Below, piece by piece: positions 17,727 through 26,690 of a DNA stretch of 64,000 bases; the stretch's first letter is position 1; the number at the start of each line of letters is the position of its first letter. The DNA comes from Limosilactobacillus panis. GTDB lineage: Bacteria; Bacillota; Bacilli; Lactobacillales; Lactobacillaceae. The notes below the pieces were generated by a model. The model saw only the letters and a list, made by a program, of their open reading frames with translations, was not told the DNA's origin and ran no database searches. The stretch lies in contig NZ_CP081855.1 in the NCBI RefSeq assembly GCF_019797825.1, forward strand, positions 186,001 to 250,000, given 5' to 3'. The translations under genes were made by a program, and so were the position numbers.

Positions 17727-17762
17727 ACGAACTTTATATTATTAAATATATATTTTGTTCGT
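17727..17762 (+). promoter_or_regulatory. Predicted PurR operator of purEKB
   Basis: ACGAAC (17727-17732), 24 A/T-only bases, GTTCGT (17757-17762): a perfect inverted pair of PurBox cores. The right core ends nine bases before the start of the -35 hexamer, exactly as at purC. Confidence 0.8.
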
Positions 17763-17770
17763 AAATACTA

Positions 17771-17799
17771 TTGAAGTGGGCCCGCCGATTTGGTATCCT
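17771..17799 (+). promoter_or_regulatory. purE promoter
   Basis: TTGAAG (17771-17776), 17 bases, TATCCT (17794-17799). It is weak on its own, consistent with a promoter that depends on the adjacent PurR site. Confidence 0.5.
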
Positions 17800-17823
17800 T
17801 AAAGCAGTTTTTAAGGAGGTAAC

Positions 17824-18312
17824 ATGATGAGCAAAATTAGTGTTGTGATGGGCAGTAAGTCAGACTGGCCAACCGTCAAAGAAGCTTGCAAAATTTTGGA
17901 CCAATTCGGTGTCGACTATGATAAGAACGTCATTTCTGCCCACCGGATGCCAAACGAAATGTTCGCCTTTGCCCAGGGGGCGGTTAAGAAGGGGACGAAG
18001 GTAATTATTGCCTGTGCCGGTGGCGCCGCCCACCTTCCGGGGATGATTGCCGCTAACACCCCGTTACCGGTGATTGGCATTCCCGGACAGACCAAGACCC
18101 TTGGCGGGATGGACTCCCTCTTATCAATCGTCCAGATGCCAGCAGGGATTCCCGTTGCCACCACGGCAATCGGGGTTGCGGGCGCCAAAAACGCAGCACT
18201 GTTAGCTCTGCAGATCCTGGGGACCACTGATCAGGCAATTCAGGACCAGATTGTTGACTACCGGAAGCAGATGCACGACGCAGCAAAGGAAAGCGGTGCT
18301 CACCTTGACTAA
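17824..18312 (+). CDS. purE: N5-carboxyaminoimidazole ribonucleotide mutase
   Basis: Moves the carboxyl group of N5-CAIR to C4 to give CAIR in purine synthesis, after PurK. The 162 residues fit class I PurE. GSKSDWPT near the N terminus and the active-site SAHRMP motif near residue 40 are present. AAGGAGG lies four bases before the ATG at 17824 and seven before an in-frame ATG at 17827; the second may be the real start. The purK start lies inside the end of this gene. Confidence 0.95.
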   Translation: MMSKISVVMGSKSDWPTVKEACKILDQFGVDYDKNVISAHRMPNEMFAFAQGAVKKGTKVIIACAGGAAHLPGMIAANTPLPVIGIPGQTKTLGGMDSLLSIVQMPAGIPVATTAIGVAGAKNAALLALQILGTTDQAIQDQIVDYRKQMHDAAKESGAHLD

Positions 18313-19429
18313 GATAATTCAACAGGGCCAAACAATTGGCATCATCGGTGGGGGGCAGCTCGGTCAGATGATGGCCCTTGACGCCAAGCAGACGGGGATG
18401 AAGGTCATTATCCTGGATCCGACGCCTCACTGCCCAGCTGGCCAGGTCGCCGATGACCAGATTGTGGCGGAATATGCTGACGTGAAAGCAATTGAGGAAC
18501 TGGCCCGCCGGTCGGACGTCCTCACCTATGAGTTCGAAAACGTCGACTTGAACGCCCTTCGTGACGTGGCCGACAAGGTTTACGTTCCCCAGGGCACCCA
18601 CCTGCTGTACACCACCAAGAACCGGATCCGGGAAAAGACCTTCCTCCGCAATGCCGGCCTTAAAACCGCACCATTTTTGCCAGTTAAGAATCGTCAGGAC
18701 CTGGAAAAGGCGGTGGCAGAAATTGGCTACCCATGTGTGCTGAAGACCTGCGAAGGCGGCTATGATGGCCACGGCCAGGAGATCCTCCACAGTGACGCGG
18801 ACTTGGCAAAGTGTGCGGGGATCCTATCCACTAAGGACGCCATCCTTGAGGGGTGGGTACCCTTCAAGTTGGAATGCTCTGTCATGGTTGGCCGGAATGA
18901 AAACGGCGCAATCACCGTCTTCCCCGTTTCGGAGAATATTCACCACGACGAGATTTTGCACATCAGTATTGTCCCCGCCCGGATCGCGCCTGAATTGCAG
19001 GAGCGGGCCAAACAAATGGCAATTAAGATTGCCTACGCGATTGACCTCCGGGGAATCCTGGGCGTTGAGATGTTCGTGGGCAACGACGGGGAGATTTACA
19101 TCAACGAGCTGGCCCCACGGCCGCATAATTCAGGCCACTACTCGATTGAGGCCTGCAACTTCTCCCAATTTGCCATCCACAACCGAGCGGTCTGCAACTG
19201 GCCCCTCCCCAAGATTGAATTGCTGCACCCGGTAATTATGGTTAATGTCTTGGGCCAGCATGTGCAGGGGGTTCGCAAACAGATTCCTAAAAAGCCAAAC
19301 TGGCACTTTCACGACTATGGCAAGGCGGAGATCCGCCACAACCGGAAGATGGGTCACGTGACAATTTTGACCGATGACTTCACGGCCACCTTAAAGGAAA
19401 TTGCGGACACCCACATTTGGGATGAATAG
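18305..19429 (+). CDS. purK: N5-carboxyaminoimidazole ribonucleotide synthase
   Basis: ATP-grasp enzyme that carboxylates AIR with bicarbonate, feeding PurE. The protein has 374 residues with the N-terminal GIIGGGQLGQMMA motif and ATP-grasp blocks (EGWVPFKLECSVMV, ELAPRPHNSGHYS). The start is taken as TTG at 18305, since it puts TKIIQQGQTIGIIGG at the N terminus as in homologues and follows an AAAGGAAAG stretch. It overlaps purE by eight bases, which suggests translational coupling. No ATG fits. Confidence 0.9.
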   Translation: MTKIIQQGQTIGIIGGGQLGQMMALDAKQTGMKVIILDPTPHCPAGQVADDQIVAEYADVKAIEELARRSDVLTYEFENVDLNALRDVADKVYVPQGTHLLYTTKNRIREKTFLRNAGLKTAPFLPVKNRQDLEKAVAEIGYPCVLKTCEGGYDGHGQEILHSDADLAKCAGILSTKDAILEGWVPFKLECSVMVGRNENGAITVFPVSENIHHDEILHISIVPARIAPELQERAKQMAIKIAYAIDLRGILGVEMFVGNDGEIYINELAPRPHNSGHYSIEACNFSQFAIHNRAVCNWPLPKIELLHPVIMVNVLGQHVQGVRKQIPKKPNWHFHDYGKAEIRHNRKMGHVTILTDDFTATLKEIADTHIWDE

Positions 19430-19495
19430 GGCTTGGGAGATTTCTCAACCTGTGCGATAATAACTGCAGAATAAACATAGAGAGGATTTTAACCG

Positions 19496-20791
19496 ATGAT
19501 TGACCGTTATACTAGTCCAGAAATGAAGAAGATCTGGAGCTTAGAAACCCAGTACCAGTGCTGGCTAGAAGTTGAAATTGCTGCTGACGAGGCCTGGAGC
19601 AAACTGGGGCACATTCCGGCTGAAGACGTGGAAAAGATCAAGAAGAACGCTAAGTTTAGCGTTGAGGGGATCGCCGAGATTGAAGCGGTGACTCACCATG
19701 ACGTGATTGCCTTTACCCGTGACGTCTCCAAGTCCCTCGGCCCAGAACGGAAGTGGGTTCACTACGGGATGACCAGTACCGACGTCGTTGACACCGCCCA
19801 GGGTCTCCGCCTGAAGAAGGCCAACGACATCCTCCGTAAGGACATTGATGACTTCATGGCCGTTTTGAAGAAAATGGCTGAAAAGTACAAGTACACCGTC
19901 TGCATGGGCCGGACCCACGGGGTGCACGCTGAGCCAACTACCTTTGGCCTGAAGGCGGCCCGTTGGTACTCCGAAATGAAGCGGAACAAGGAACGGTTTG
20001 AACACGCTGCCCGGGGTGTTGAAGCTGGGAAGATCTCCGGTGCGGTAGGGACCTTCGCGGAAATCGACCCCTTCGTTGAAAAGTACGTTTGCGACCGCCT
20101 CGGCCTCCGTGCCCAGGAAGTCTCAACCCAGGTTCTGCCACGGGACCTGCACGCTGAATACATCGCCACGATTTCTTTGATTGGAACCAGCATGGAGGAA
20201 ATGGCAACCGAAATTCGTTCCCTCCAGCGGACCGAAATCCATGAAGTCGAAGAGCACTTCGCCAAGGGGCAAAAGGGCTCCTCAGCCATGCCCCACAAGC
20301 GGAACCCAATTGGCTCCGAAAACATCTGCGGCTGTGCCCGGGTCCTCCGGGGACATGTTGTAACGGCCTATGAGGACGTTGCCCTGTGGCACGAGCGGGA
20401 CATTTCTCACTCCAGCGCAGAACGGATGATTTTACCCGATTCAACTGCCCTTCTTGATTACATGCTTCGCCGGTTCGGCCGGATCCTGAAGAACCTGGAC
20501 GTCTTCCCAGAGACAATGAAGAAGAATATGGATAAGACCCTTGGCCTGATTTACAGTGGTCGGGTCCTCCTCAAGCTGGTCAACAGTGGAATGAGCCGGG
20601 AGGCGGCTTATGACCTGATCCAGCCGTACACTGCCAAGTGCTGGGCAGAACAGATCCCGTTCCGTCCACTGTTGGAAAAAGACCCAACGATTCAAAAGCA
20701 ACTCACTAAAGAAGACCTTGACGACGCCTTCGATTATCACTGGCACCTTCGCCACGTCGATGACATTTACAAGCGGGTTGGCTTAGACTAA
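19496..20791 (+). CDS. purB: Adenylosuccinate lyase
   Basis: Releases fumarate from SAICAR and from adenylosuccinate, so it acts twice in AMP synthesis. The 431 residues are typical of the short bacterial type. The fumarase-superfamily signature [11 protein letters not shown] is at 261-271, and the catalytic His lies in the [14 protein letters not shown] block (about 140-153). It follows purK by 66 bases with AGAGAGGA before the ATG and no terminator between, so it is probably in the purEKB transcript. A folded intergenic repeat follows. Confidence 0.95.
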   Translation: MIDRYTSPEMKKIWSLETQYQCWLEVEIAADEAWSKLGHIPAEDVEKIKKNAKFSVEGIAEIEAVTHHDVIAFTRDVSKSLGPERKWVHYGMTSTDVVDTAQGLRLKKANDILRKDIDDFMAVLKKMAEKYKYTVCMGRTHGVHAEPTTFGLKAARWYSEMKRNKERFEHAARGVEAGKISGAVGTFAEIDPFVEKYVCDRLGLRAQEVSTQVLPRDLHAEYIATISLIGTSMEEMATEIRSLQRTEIHEVEEHFAKGQKGSSAMPHKRNPIGSENICGCARVLRGHVVTAYEDVALWHERDISHSSAERMILPDSTALLDYMLRRFGRILKNLDVFPETMKKNMDKTLGLIYSGRVLLKLVNSGMSREAAYDLIQPYTAKCWAEQIPFRPLLEKDPTIQKQLTKEDLDDAFDYHWHLRHVDDIYKRVGLD

Positions 20792-20820
20792 TAAAAAAAG
20801 AAGCTGGGGAAAAGCTCCAG

Positions 20821-20926
20821 AGCGCGCCTTTGGCTAGTATAGGACAATCGTTGGCACGGTACGGGCCGGCGATTGTCCGTAATCAAATAGACTTGCTTTG
20901 CGCCGCTAGACACTAGGAGCGTGCTT
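20821..20926 (+). repeat. Folded intergenic repeat, copy 2 (with an insert)
   Basis: It shares GGCTAGTATAGGAC, an inner hairpin (GGACAATCGTTGGC with GCCGGCGATTGTCC) and GCTAGACACTAGGAGCG with the other copies. About 22 extra bases after CCGTAA contain AAATAGACTTGCT, which pairs with AGCAAGCCTATTT just downstream (20934-20946), giving a second stem followed by GGTTTTT. The whole unit follows purB by 30 bases and ends like a terminator. Confidence 0.6.
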
Positions 20927-20988
20927 CGACGCGGAGCAAGCCTATTTGGTTTTTCCGCGATTACTGTGTAATATTCGGAGACAAAAGT

Positions 20989-21145
20989 GAGGGAGCGTGA
21001 CAGAAGTCATTTATGACTTCGTTTTCACGCCCCCGCGAGCGCAAATAGGGCTCCAGAGTTCGGTTATACCGGACACTGGAGCCCATTTGCGTACCGCACT
21101 GTTCGTATTTGGACTTGGTAAAAGTACTTATGTCACAGCCCCCTC
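20989..21145 (+). other. Multi-branched structured intergenic segment
   Basis: Outer arms GAGGGAGCGTGAC (20989-21001) and GTCACAGCCCCCTC (21132-21145) enclose a hairpin GAAGTCATTTATGACTTC (21003-21020) and a 15-base stem, GCAAATAGGGCTCCAG (21041-21056) with CTGGAGCCCATTTGC (21076-21090). GCGTGA (20995-21000) can pair instead with TCACGC (21025-21030), so two folds compete. It lies in the leader of the 59-residue membrane protein. I do not recognise it as a known riboswitch. Confidence 0.45.
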
Positions 21146-21175
21146 TTTACGGTCTTCTTCAAAGGAGAGTTTTAT

Positions 21176-21355
21176 ATGAAATTCAATCACCAATTTTACA
21201 AGACGAATAGCTTCCTGTTCGGGCTCGCATTGGTCCTTGCCCCGCTAATCGACCTGGTGTCTGACCATGACCCGGTTGGCCGCCTGTTGGACTTTGGTTG
21301 TCAGCTATTCGGGGTGATTTTTCTAATCGCCTGCCTCTTCAAACGGCGGTCTTAA
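21176..21355 (+). CDS. Small 59-residue membrane protein of unknown function
   Basis: A 59-codon gene with a strong ribosome binding site (AAAGGAGAG, about eight bases before the ATG). The protein has two hydrophobic segments (about residues 12-27 and 41-54) joined by a charged loop SDHDPVGR, and ends in KRRS, so it probably spans the membrane twice. I do not recognise the family. The stop codon overlaps the stop of the convergent acetyltransferase gene within the palindrome TTAA. The structured leader upstream is the only hint at regulation. Confidence 0.65.
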   Translation: MKFNHQFYKTNSFLFGLALVLAPLIDLVSDHDPVGRLLDFGCQLFGVIFLIACLFKRRS

Positions 21356-21867
21356 GCGGTCGGGTAGTTCTTGCCGAAGATTTTCAGTTCCCGGTATTCG
21401 CCGTTAACCTTTGAGATGTTAGGTAGGTGGCCCCACCTTTCGTAGTTACAACTCGTAAAGAGGTTTTGACTCGGTTGGTTTCGCTCGTAAATGTAGGCCA
21501 CCACCGTCTTGAAGTGGAGGTGCCCCTTAATTTGCTGGTCGACGAAGTTAAGGAGGGCCCGGCCCAACCCCTTTCGCCGGGCTTGCTTATGAATGTAGAT
21601 GGCAATCTCTGCCGAATCCACATAGGCGTGGTTGGGGTAGAAGGGTTCGAGGGCACACCAGCCACGAACCTGACCGTCAATGGTCACTACCCAAAGTGGG
21701 TGCCGGTCGTCAAACTGGGCAAACCAGTCCTGGCGGTCCGCTACCGTTACGGCCTGACTCTCATCAGTTGCGATTCCTGCCAGAACCGCTTCGTTAAAAA
21801 TCGCCACAATCGTTTTTTGGTCAACCTCTTGGGCCCGGCGAATCTTAATTGTTGGTTTTGCTTTCAA
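21352..21867 (-). CDS. GNAT-family N-acetyltransferase (phosphinothricin acetyltransferase-like)
   Basis: A 171-residue acetyl-CoA-dependent acetyltransferase of the GNAT fold. The N terminus IKIRRAQEVDQKTIVAIFNEA and the acetyl-CoA loop RRKGLGRALL (about 96-105), followed by VVAYIYERNQPSQNLF, resemble the phosphinothricin/methionine-sulfone acetyltransferase (PAT) group. The natural substrate in lactobacilli is unknown. It lies downstream of the metA-metY-hom operon on the same strand but beyond that operon's terminator. Confidence 0.8.
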   Translation of the reverse strand: MKAKPTIKIRRAQEVDQKTIVAIFNEAVLAGIATDESQAVTVADRQDWFAQFDDRHPLWVVTIDGQVRGWCALEPFYPNHAYVDSAEIAIYIHKQARRKGLGRALLNFVDQQIKGHLHFKTVVAYIYERNQPSQNLFTSCNYERWGHLPNISKVNGEYRELKIFGKNYPTA

Positions 21868-21909
21868 AGTGATTTCCCCTCACATGTTGGTTTATGATCA
21901 CATTGTAGC

Positions 21910-21958
21910 CTAAAAAGCGTCATCTTCCCAATTCGTTGATTGCGAAGGTGGCGCTTTA
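21910..21958 (-). terminator. Terminator of metA-metY-hom
   Basis: AAAGCG-CATCTTC pairs with GAAGGTG-CGCTTT around a loop, and on the minus strand the stem runs into CTTTTTAGG. It begins two bases past the hom stop. Confidence 0.7.
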
Positions 21959-21959
21959 C

Positions 21960-23240
21960 TTATTCTTTAACCTTTTCTGGTACGGTTTGCCAGCTGTTAG
22001 CGACCGGGAGGAAGGTAACCTGTTGACCGCTCTGTTGCAAAGAGGCACACAGTTGCTCAAGCTCATCGTGGTCGATAACCGGGGTTAGCCCGCTCCAGTA
22101 ATCCTGACCAGTGGCCTGTTGCTGCCAGGAGACGGTCGGAATGTTGGAGACAATTGAAAGGAGGTTGCCGGTACCCTCAACGGTAATCAGGTACCGCTGG
22201 GGAACGGCCGTGAGTGGCTTAGCGATAGCCGGCTTGCGGTAGCTGTTGAACTCCCGCCCGCAGTTGCCTTTGACGATGTCATCACCGGTTGCCAAAAGGT
22301 CGCTGAGGATGCTGTTGGCAGTGGGGGTGGCACCAGCACCCGGGCCGGTGTAGGTAGTTTCACCCAAGGCATCACTCTGTACGGCAATCGCGTTTTGGAC
22401 CCCGTTGACGTGGGCCAGTGGCTCGGCGGCAGGGATTGCGGCCGGGCCGACGAATGAGAAGAGCTGGTGCTTTTCCTCCTTGGCCACCGCTAGTAGCTTG
22501 ACCTTTAGTTCCAACTGGTTGGCACTAGCTAGCTGGGCTGGCGAGACGTTAGTAATTCCTTGGGCCGGAACGTCCTTGAGGGACAAAGACTGGCCAAACG
22601 CAAAGCGACTGAGGATGATCAGCTTGTAGGTGGCGTCAATTCCCTGGACGTCATTGGTGGGGTCGGCTTCCGCGTAACCGAGTTCCTGAGCGGTGGCCAG
22701 TGCCGTCTTGTAATCCTGACCTTTACGGTCCATGGCTGTCAAGACATAGTTTGCGGTTCCGTTGATGATTCCCGTGATTTGGGTGATCTGGTCGGCCTCC
22801 AGACAGCTGGACAGGACGCGGAGGATGGGGATCCCCCCGGCCACACTGGCCTCGTAGAAGAAGTCTACCTTGGCGGCCTTAGCCAGTTGGAGAATTTCCT
22901 TCCCGGCCGTGGCCAGGAGGTCCTTGTTGGCACTGATGATTGACTTGCCATTGAGGATTGCCTGGCAGATGGCCACCTTGGCGGGCGCGATGGTTCCCAT
23001 GGCTTCAACCACAATCTGGATTTCTGGGTCATCGACCACGTCAGTGACCTTATCAGTCAAAATTGTCCCGGCCGGTAAACGGTCACCCTGGTGGTGCGCC
23101 AGGTTATGGACAGCAACACTCTTCAACTTGAAGCGAAAATCTTGGGTCCGGGCAATCTTGGCCGCCTGCGTTTGTAAAAGGGTGACGACTCCCTTACCCA
23201 CGGTTCCCAGGCCCAGTAGGCCGATTGTGATTGTTTCCAT
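21960..23240 (-). CDS. hom: Homoserine dehydrogenase
   Basis: NAD(P)H-dependent reduction of aspartate semialdehyde to homoserine, the substrate of MetA. The 426 residues show an N-terminal Rossmann motif GLLGLGTVGKGVV (7-19) and the catalytic-domain block EASVAGGIPIL with GIINGTANYVLT (about 130-172). A C-terminal ACT-like region (about 345-420, YLITVEGTGNLLSIVSNI) suggests feedback control by an amino acid. It is last in the methionine operon, 15 bases after metY. Confidence 0.9.
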   Translation of the reverse strand: METITIGLLGLGTVGKGVVTLLQTQAAKIARTQDFRFKLKSVAVHNLAHHQGDRLPAGTILTDKVTDVVDDPEIQIVVEAMGTIAPAKVAICQAILNGKSIISANKDLLATAGKEILQLAKAAKVDFFYEASVAGGIPILRVLSSCLEADQITQITGIINGTANYVLTAMDRKGQDYKTALATAQELGYAEADPTNDVQGIDATYKLIILSRFAFGQSLSLKDVPAQGITNVSPAQLASANQLELKVKLLAVAKEEKHQLFSFVGPAAIPAAEPLAHVNGVQNAIAVQSDALGETTYTGPGAGATPTANSILSDLLATGDDIVKGNCGREFNSYRKPAIAKPLTAVPQRYLITVEGTGNLLSIVSNIPTVSWQQQATGQDYWSGLTPVIDHDELEQLCASLQQSGQQVTFLPVANSWQTVPEKVKE

Positions 23241-23255
23241 AGTAAATCTTCCTTT

Positions 23256-24539
23256 CTAAATTTTGGCGAGGGCCTGGTCAAGGTCGTTGAGCAGGTCGTC
23301 GACGTTTTCAATCCCCACCGAAACCCAGATGAGGTCGGGGGTCACTCCCGCGGCCTTGAGCTGTTCGGCGTTTAACTGGGCATGGGTTGTTGATGCGGGG
23401 TGGATGATTAACGATTTGGCATCGGCCACGTTGGCGAGTAGGGAGAAGAGGTGGAGGTTACTGATTAGCTGCTTCCCAGCCGCTTCGCCACCCGTAAGAC
23501 CGAGGGTGAAAATTGACCCAACGCCGTGCGGGAAGTACTTGTCGGCCAGTGGCTTGTAGGGGTTGTCCGGCAGTTCGGGATAGTTGATCCAGGCAACCTT
23601 GGGGTGGTCGTTTAAGAAGCGAACAATCTTGCGAGTGTTGGCAACGTGACGTTCAACCCGGAGTGACAATGATTCCAACCCCTGCAAGAGGAGGAAGGAG
23701 TTGAAGGGACTGATCGTGGCCCCAAGGTCCCGTAGTGATTCCGCCCGCACCTTGGTGGTAAAGGCTGCGCCCTTCAGGCCCGCAAAGACAATGCCGTCAT
23801 ACTGGTCATTTGGGGTGGTGAATCCGGGGTAGCGGCCACTTGCCCGGTAGTCAAACTTCCCATTTTCAACGATTACCCCACCCATCGTGGTGCCGTGGCC
23901 GCCGATGAACTTGGTAGCGGAGTGAACCACGACGTCCGCTCCGTGGTCGAGGGGCTTAACGAGGTAGGGGGTCCCGAAGGTGTTGTCGACGATGAAGAGG
24001 ATCCCGTGGTCGTGGGCGATCTTGGCAATCTTTTCGAAGTCGACCAGGTTGATCCGCGGGTTACCGATGCTCTCAACGTAGAGGGCCTTGGTATGCTCGT
24101 TGATCTCCTGGGCAAAGTTGGCGGGGTCATCGGGGTCAACAAAGTGGGTGGTGATTCCCAGCTTTGGGAGGGTCATGGCGAACAAGTCGTAGGTGCCACC
24201 GTACAGGGTGCTGGCCGCGACAATTTCGTCTCCCTGACTGGCGATGTTAAGGATGGCGGCCGTGATGGCAGCGGAACCGGTGGCCAGAGTTACGCCCGCG
24301 GTCTCGTGCTCCAGGGCTGCGACCCGCTTGTCAACCACGTCCGTTGTGGGGTTCGTCAGGCGGGTGTAGATATTACCGGGTTCCTTGAGGCTAAAACGAT
24401 TGGCCGCTTCCTTGGCGTCCTTGAAAACGTAGGAAGTTGTTTGGTAGATGGGCACCGCCCGGGCACCCGTTTCGTCAACAGTTTGGCCGGCGTGAACTTG
24501 GAGGGTTTCAAAGTGGTAGTTGTTATTTTCCTTTGTCAT
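23256..24539 (-). CDS. metY: O-acetylhomoserine aminocarboxypropyltransferase/cysteine synthase-type enzyme (MetY)
   Basis: A PLP enzyme of the Cys/Met metabolism family that joins O-acetylhomoserine and sulfide to give homocysteine, bypassing cystathionine. The 427-residue length and the start [13 protein letters not shown] are typical of MetY rather than the shorter MetB. The PLP-binding lysine is Lys210 in [13 protein letters not shown], with ATGSAA near 86-91 and DNTFGTPYL near 185. It is the middle gene between metA and hom, which agrees with direct sulfhydrylation. Confidence 0.9.
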   Translation of the reverse strand: MTKENNNYHFETLQVHAGQTVDETGARAVPIYQTTSYVFKDAKEAANRFSLKEPGNIYTRLTNPTTDVVDKRVAALEHETAGVTLATGSAAITAAILNIASQGDEIVAASTLYGGTYDLFAMTLPKLGITTHFVDPDDPANFAQEINEHTKALYVESIGNPRINLVDFEKIAKIAHDHGILFIVDNTFGTPYLVKPLDHGADVVVHSATKFIGGHGTTMGGVIVENGKFDYRASGRYPGFTTPNDQYDGIVFAGLKGAAFTTKVRAESLRDLGATISPFNSFLLLQGLESLSLRVERHVANTRKIVRFLNDHPKVAWINYPELPDNPYKPLADKYFPHGVGSIFTLGLTGGEAAGKQLISNLHLFSLLANVADAKSLIIHPASTTHAQLNAEQLKAAGVTPDLIWVSVGIENVDDLLNDLDQALAKI

Positions 24540-24555
24540 ATATAAAACCTGCTTT

Positions 24556-25392
24556 CTAGTTGGTAATTGTGTTTAACCAGTTTTGATAAATCGTATGGGC
24601 AGCGGTTTGCCAGTCGTAGTTGACCTGGCCCGCGGCCTCATTGATAAAGTAGTGTTGCGGTGCGGCGATCCTGCGCCGCTTTTTTTGATCCCGGTAGTAT
24701 TCCTTAGCAAGGGTGTCGCTGTCGTATTCCGGGTGACCAGTGATGTAGGTGTGGTGAAAGCCCGGCGACCGCAGGATCATTGGGCCGGCCTCCTTGCTAT
24801 CGGCGAGGATGCGCAGGTCGCCGGGGAGGTGGTGCCGGTCAAGGACGCTTGCGCTGTGCCGTGATTGTGGCATCTTGATCAGGCCCCCGGCGCTGTTTTG
24901 GACCGGGGAAAGGTTGGCAGTAAAGATGCCGAACAGCTTTTGCTTAAGCAACCGCTTGGGAATGGTGAAGTCGACAAACAGGCTTGCCTGGGCAGCCCAG
25001 CACTCGGTGAGGGTCTCTTGAACATGGTGGTTGGCCCATCTGATGATCTGGCAAAATTCACGCCAGTAGTCGACCCGGTCGAACGGCAGCTGCTCAACCG
25101 GCGCGCCGGTGATGATCAAACCGTCAAAGTGGTGATCATAAACCTGGTAGAAGTTAAAGTAGTGGGCGCGCAACTCGGTAACGGGTGTTCCTTTAAAGCG
25201 GTGCGTTGCCGGATAGAGGAAGGTCAGGGCGACTTCTTGCGAAAGGTCATCAAAGCGTTTAAGAAACTGCAGCTCGGTTGTTAACTTGGTGGGCATTAGG
25301 TTAAGCACCACGATCTGGCGGGGGGCTGTTAAGTGGCGGTTGTGCCACACCCCCTTACTAATTGCTAAGCCGTTACACGCATTGGCAGTCAT
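24556..25392 (-). CDS. metA: Homoserine O-acyltransferase (MetA type)
   Basis: Activates homoserine with an acyl group for MetY; given MetY next door, acetyl is more likely than succinyl. The protein has 278 residues from the ATG at 25392, which follows GAAAGGAG; the open frame extends further upstream but only into the T-box leader. The nucleophile is Cys131 (ECWAAQAS), with the family motifs NLMPTK (31-36), TGAPVE (95-100) and the late GHPEYD. It is the first gene of the operon and directly follows the methionine T-box. Confidence 0.9.
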   Translation of the reverse strand: MTANACNGLAISKGVWHNRHLTAPRQIVVLNLMPTKLTTELQFLKRFDDLSQEVALTFLYPATHRFKGTPVTELRAHYFNFYQVYDHHFDGLIITGAPVEQLPFDRVDYWREFCQIIRWANHHVQETLTECWAAQASLFVDFTIPKRLLKQKLFGIFTANLSPVQNSAGGLIKMPQSRHSASVLDRHHLPGDLRILADSKEAGPMILRSPGFHHTYITGHPEYDSDTLAKEYYRDQKKRRRIAAPQHYFINEAAGQVNYDWQTAAHTIYQNWLNTITN

Positions 25393-25414
25393 CTTGACCA
25401 ACTCCTTTCTGTAA

Positions 25415-25690
25415 ATAAAAAAACCTCCGTCCCCGAACCTATTGCTAGGATCCGGGACGAAGGCTTTTCGCGGTACCACCCTGAATTCGCCACTAACTCA
25501 CATTAGTGGCCTTAATAAGTACTCACCTGATGAGGTGAAGACCCGACAGGATATCGGCTGTCAGCCGTTCACCCAGCCAGTTGACCAGGGGAATAACTCG
25601 GAGCTCATCTTCGTGTCAGTAACAATTACCCCTCACACCAACCGGGGCTCTCTGAAAAAAGTTCTTGGCACTACTCTTCTCTTCAACGTC
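25415..25690 (-). ncRNA. T-box leader, methionine-specific, controlling metA-metY-hom
   Basis: The T-box sequence AGGGTGGTACCGCG is at 25482-25469 (minus strand). After it a terminator stem pairs GGGACGAAGG (25454-25463, plus-strand reading) with CCTCCGTCCC (25424-25433), followed on the minus strand by a run of seven T. In stem I, GAAGATGAGC places ATG at 25608-25606 as the probable specifier, which would read uncharged tRNA-Met. Uncharged tRNA would favour the antiterminator and switch on methionine synthesis. Confidence 0.9.
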
Positions 25691-25713
25691 TAATCATTTT
25701 CTAATTGTTTTGT

Positions 25714-25741
25714 AGTTTAGCACTAATTTTGCGAATGTCAA
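25714..25741 (-). promoter_or_regulatory. Promoter of the methionine operon
   Basis: On the minus strand TTGACA (25741-25736), 16 bases, TAAACT (25719-25714). It lies directly upstream of the T-box leader and divergent from purC. Confidence 0.65.
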
Positions 25742-25820
25742 CAGTAAAGTTGGCAAAAGTTCTGCTTTGGGGCGGTAAACCGGGGACGCAATTGTTAAAT
25801 AATGGTAATTCACATTAAAC

Positions 25821-25856
25821 ACGAACATTATTTAAAATTAATCTGTTTTAGTTAGC
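25821..25856 (+). promoter_or_regulatory. Predicted PurR operator 1 of purC
   Basis: ACGAAC (25821-25826), 24 bases, GTTAGC (25851-25856). The left core is perfect and the right degenerate. The right core ends nine bases before the start of the -35 hexamer, as at purE. Confidence 0.7.
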
Positions 25857-25864
25857 GAATACCG

Positions 25865-25893
25865 TTGACAGAAGTGGGGACCGATAGTATATT
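25865..25893 (+). promoter_or_regulatory. purC promoter
   Basis: TTGACA (25865-25870), 17 bases, TATATT (25888-25893). This is a strong match placed between the two predicted PurR operators. Confidence 0.75.
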
Positions 25894-25907
25894 GATAGCA
25901 TAAAAGA

Positions 25908-25943
25908 GCGAATTAAATTCGCTTGAAGTTATTTATTGTTCGT
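25908..25943 (+). promoter_or_regulatory. Predicted PurR operator 2 of purC
   Basis: GCGAAT (25908-25913), 24 bases, GTTCGT (25938-25943). It lies just downstream of the promoter, in the purC leader. Here the right core is perfect and the left degenerate. Confidence 0.65.
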
Positions 25944-25970
25944 GTTTTACACAAAGGAGTAATTACTAAG

Positions 25971-26690
25971 ATGGAAAAGTTACTGTACACCGGTAAGGCA
26001 AAACAAATGTGGCAAACCGACGACCCCGAAGTCTTACGGGTTGTCTACATGGACCAGGCAACTGCCCTAAACGGCAAGGAAAAGGATCACTTCGCTGGTA
26101 AGGGGAAGGCGGCAAACGCCATTTCCACCTTAGTTTTTCAATACTTAATCCAGCATGGCATCAAGACGCACTTCATCAAGAAACTTTCGGACAACGAAGA
26201 GCTGGTTAAGAAGTGCACGATGGTGCCACTTGAATTTGTTACCAGAAACGTTATCGCCGGGCACTTCGCCAGCCGTTATGGCCTGAAGGAGGGAAAGGTG
26301 CTTGCCACCCCGGTTCAGGAAACCTTCTTCAAGAGTGATAAGCTGGATGACCCCTTTATCAACGAATCCGCCACGGTTGCCTTAGGAATTGCGACCCATG
26401 AGGAACTCACCCAGATGTGGACGGTCTGCCAAGAAGTTGACACCCTATTAACCCACCTCTTTGCTAAGGCTGGGATGCAACTGGTGGACTTTAAACTGGA
26501 GTTTGGCCACCTCAGTGATGGGCGGATCGTGCTGGCCGATGAATTCTCCCCAGACAACTGCCGCCTGTGGGACCTTAAGACCAATGCTCACATGGACAAG
26601 GATGTTTACCGGCGGAACCTGGCCGATTTGACGACGACGTATGACAAAGTGTTGGCCCGGTTAGAAGAAGTAATTGCGGAGGAACAATAA
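25971..26690 (+). CDS. purC: Phosphoribosylaminoimidazole-succinocarboxamide synthase
   Basis: ATP-dependent joining of CAIR and aspartate to form SAICAR. The 239 residues match the short bacterial type; the N terminus MEKLLYTGKAKQMW, the VPLEFVTRNVIAGHFASRYG block (about 84-103) and DFKLEFG with DEFSPDNCRLWD are typical. The start at 25971 follows AAAGGAG; the frame is open upstream but only into the operator region. It is the first of nine contiguous pur genes, with TAATG linking it to purS. Confidence 0.95.
   Translation: MEKLLYTGKAKQMWQTDDPEVLRVVYMDQATALNGKEKDHFAGKGKAANAISTLVFQYLIQHGIKTHFIKKLSDNEELVKKCTMVPLEFVTRNVIAGHFASRYGLKEGKVLATPVQETFFKSDKLDDPFINESATVALGIATHEELTQMWTVCQEVDTLLTHLFAKAGMQLVDFKLEFGHLSDGRIVLADEFSPDNCRLWDLKTNAHMDKDVYRRNLADLTTTYDKVLARLEEVIAEEQ

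Noticed and set aside
25393-25479. A longer metA reaching to 25479
   Set aside because: The extra codons would lie in the T-box and terminator of the leader, and the ATG at 25392 has a proper ribosome binding site.
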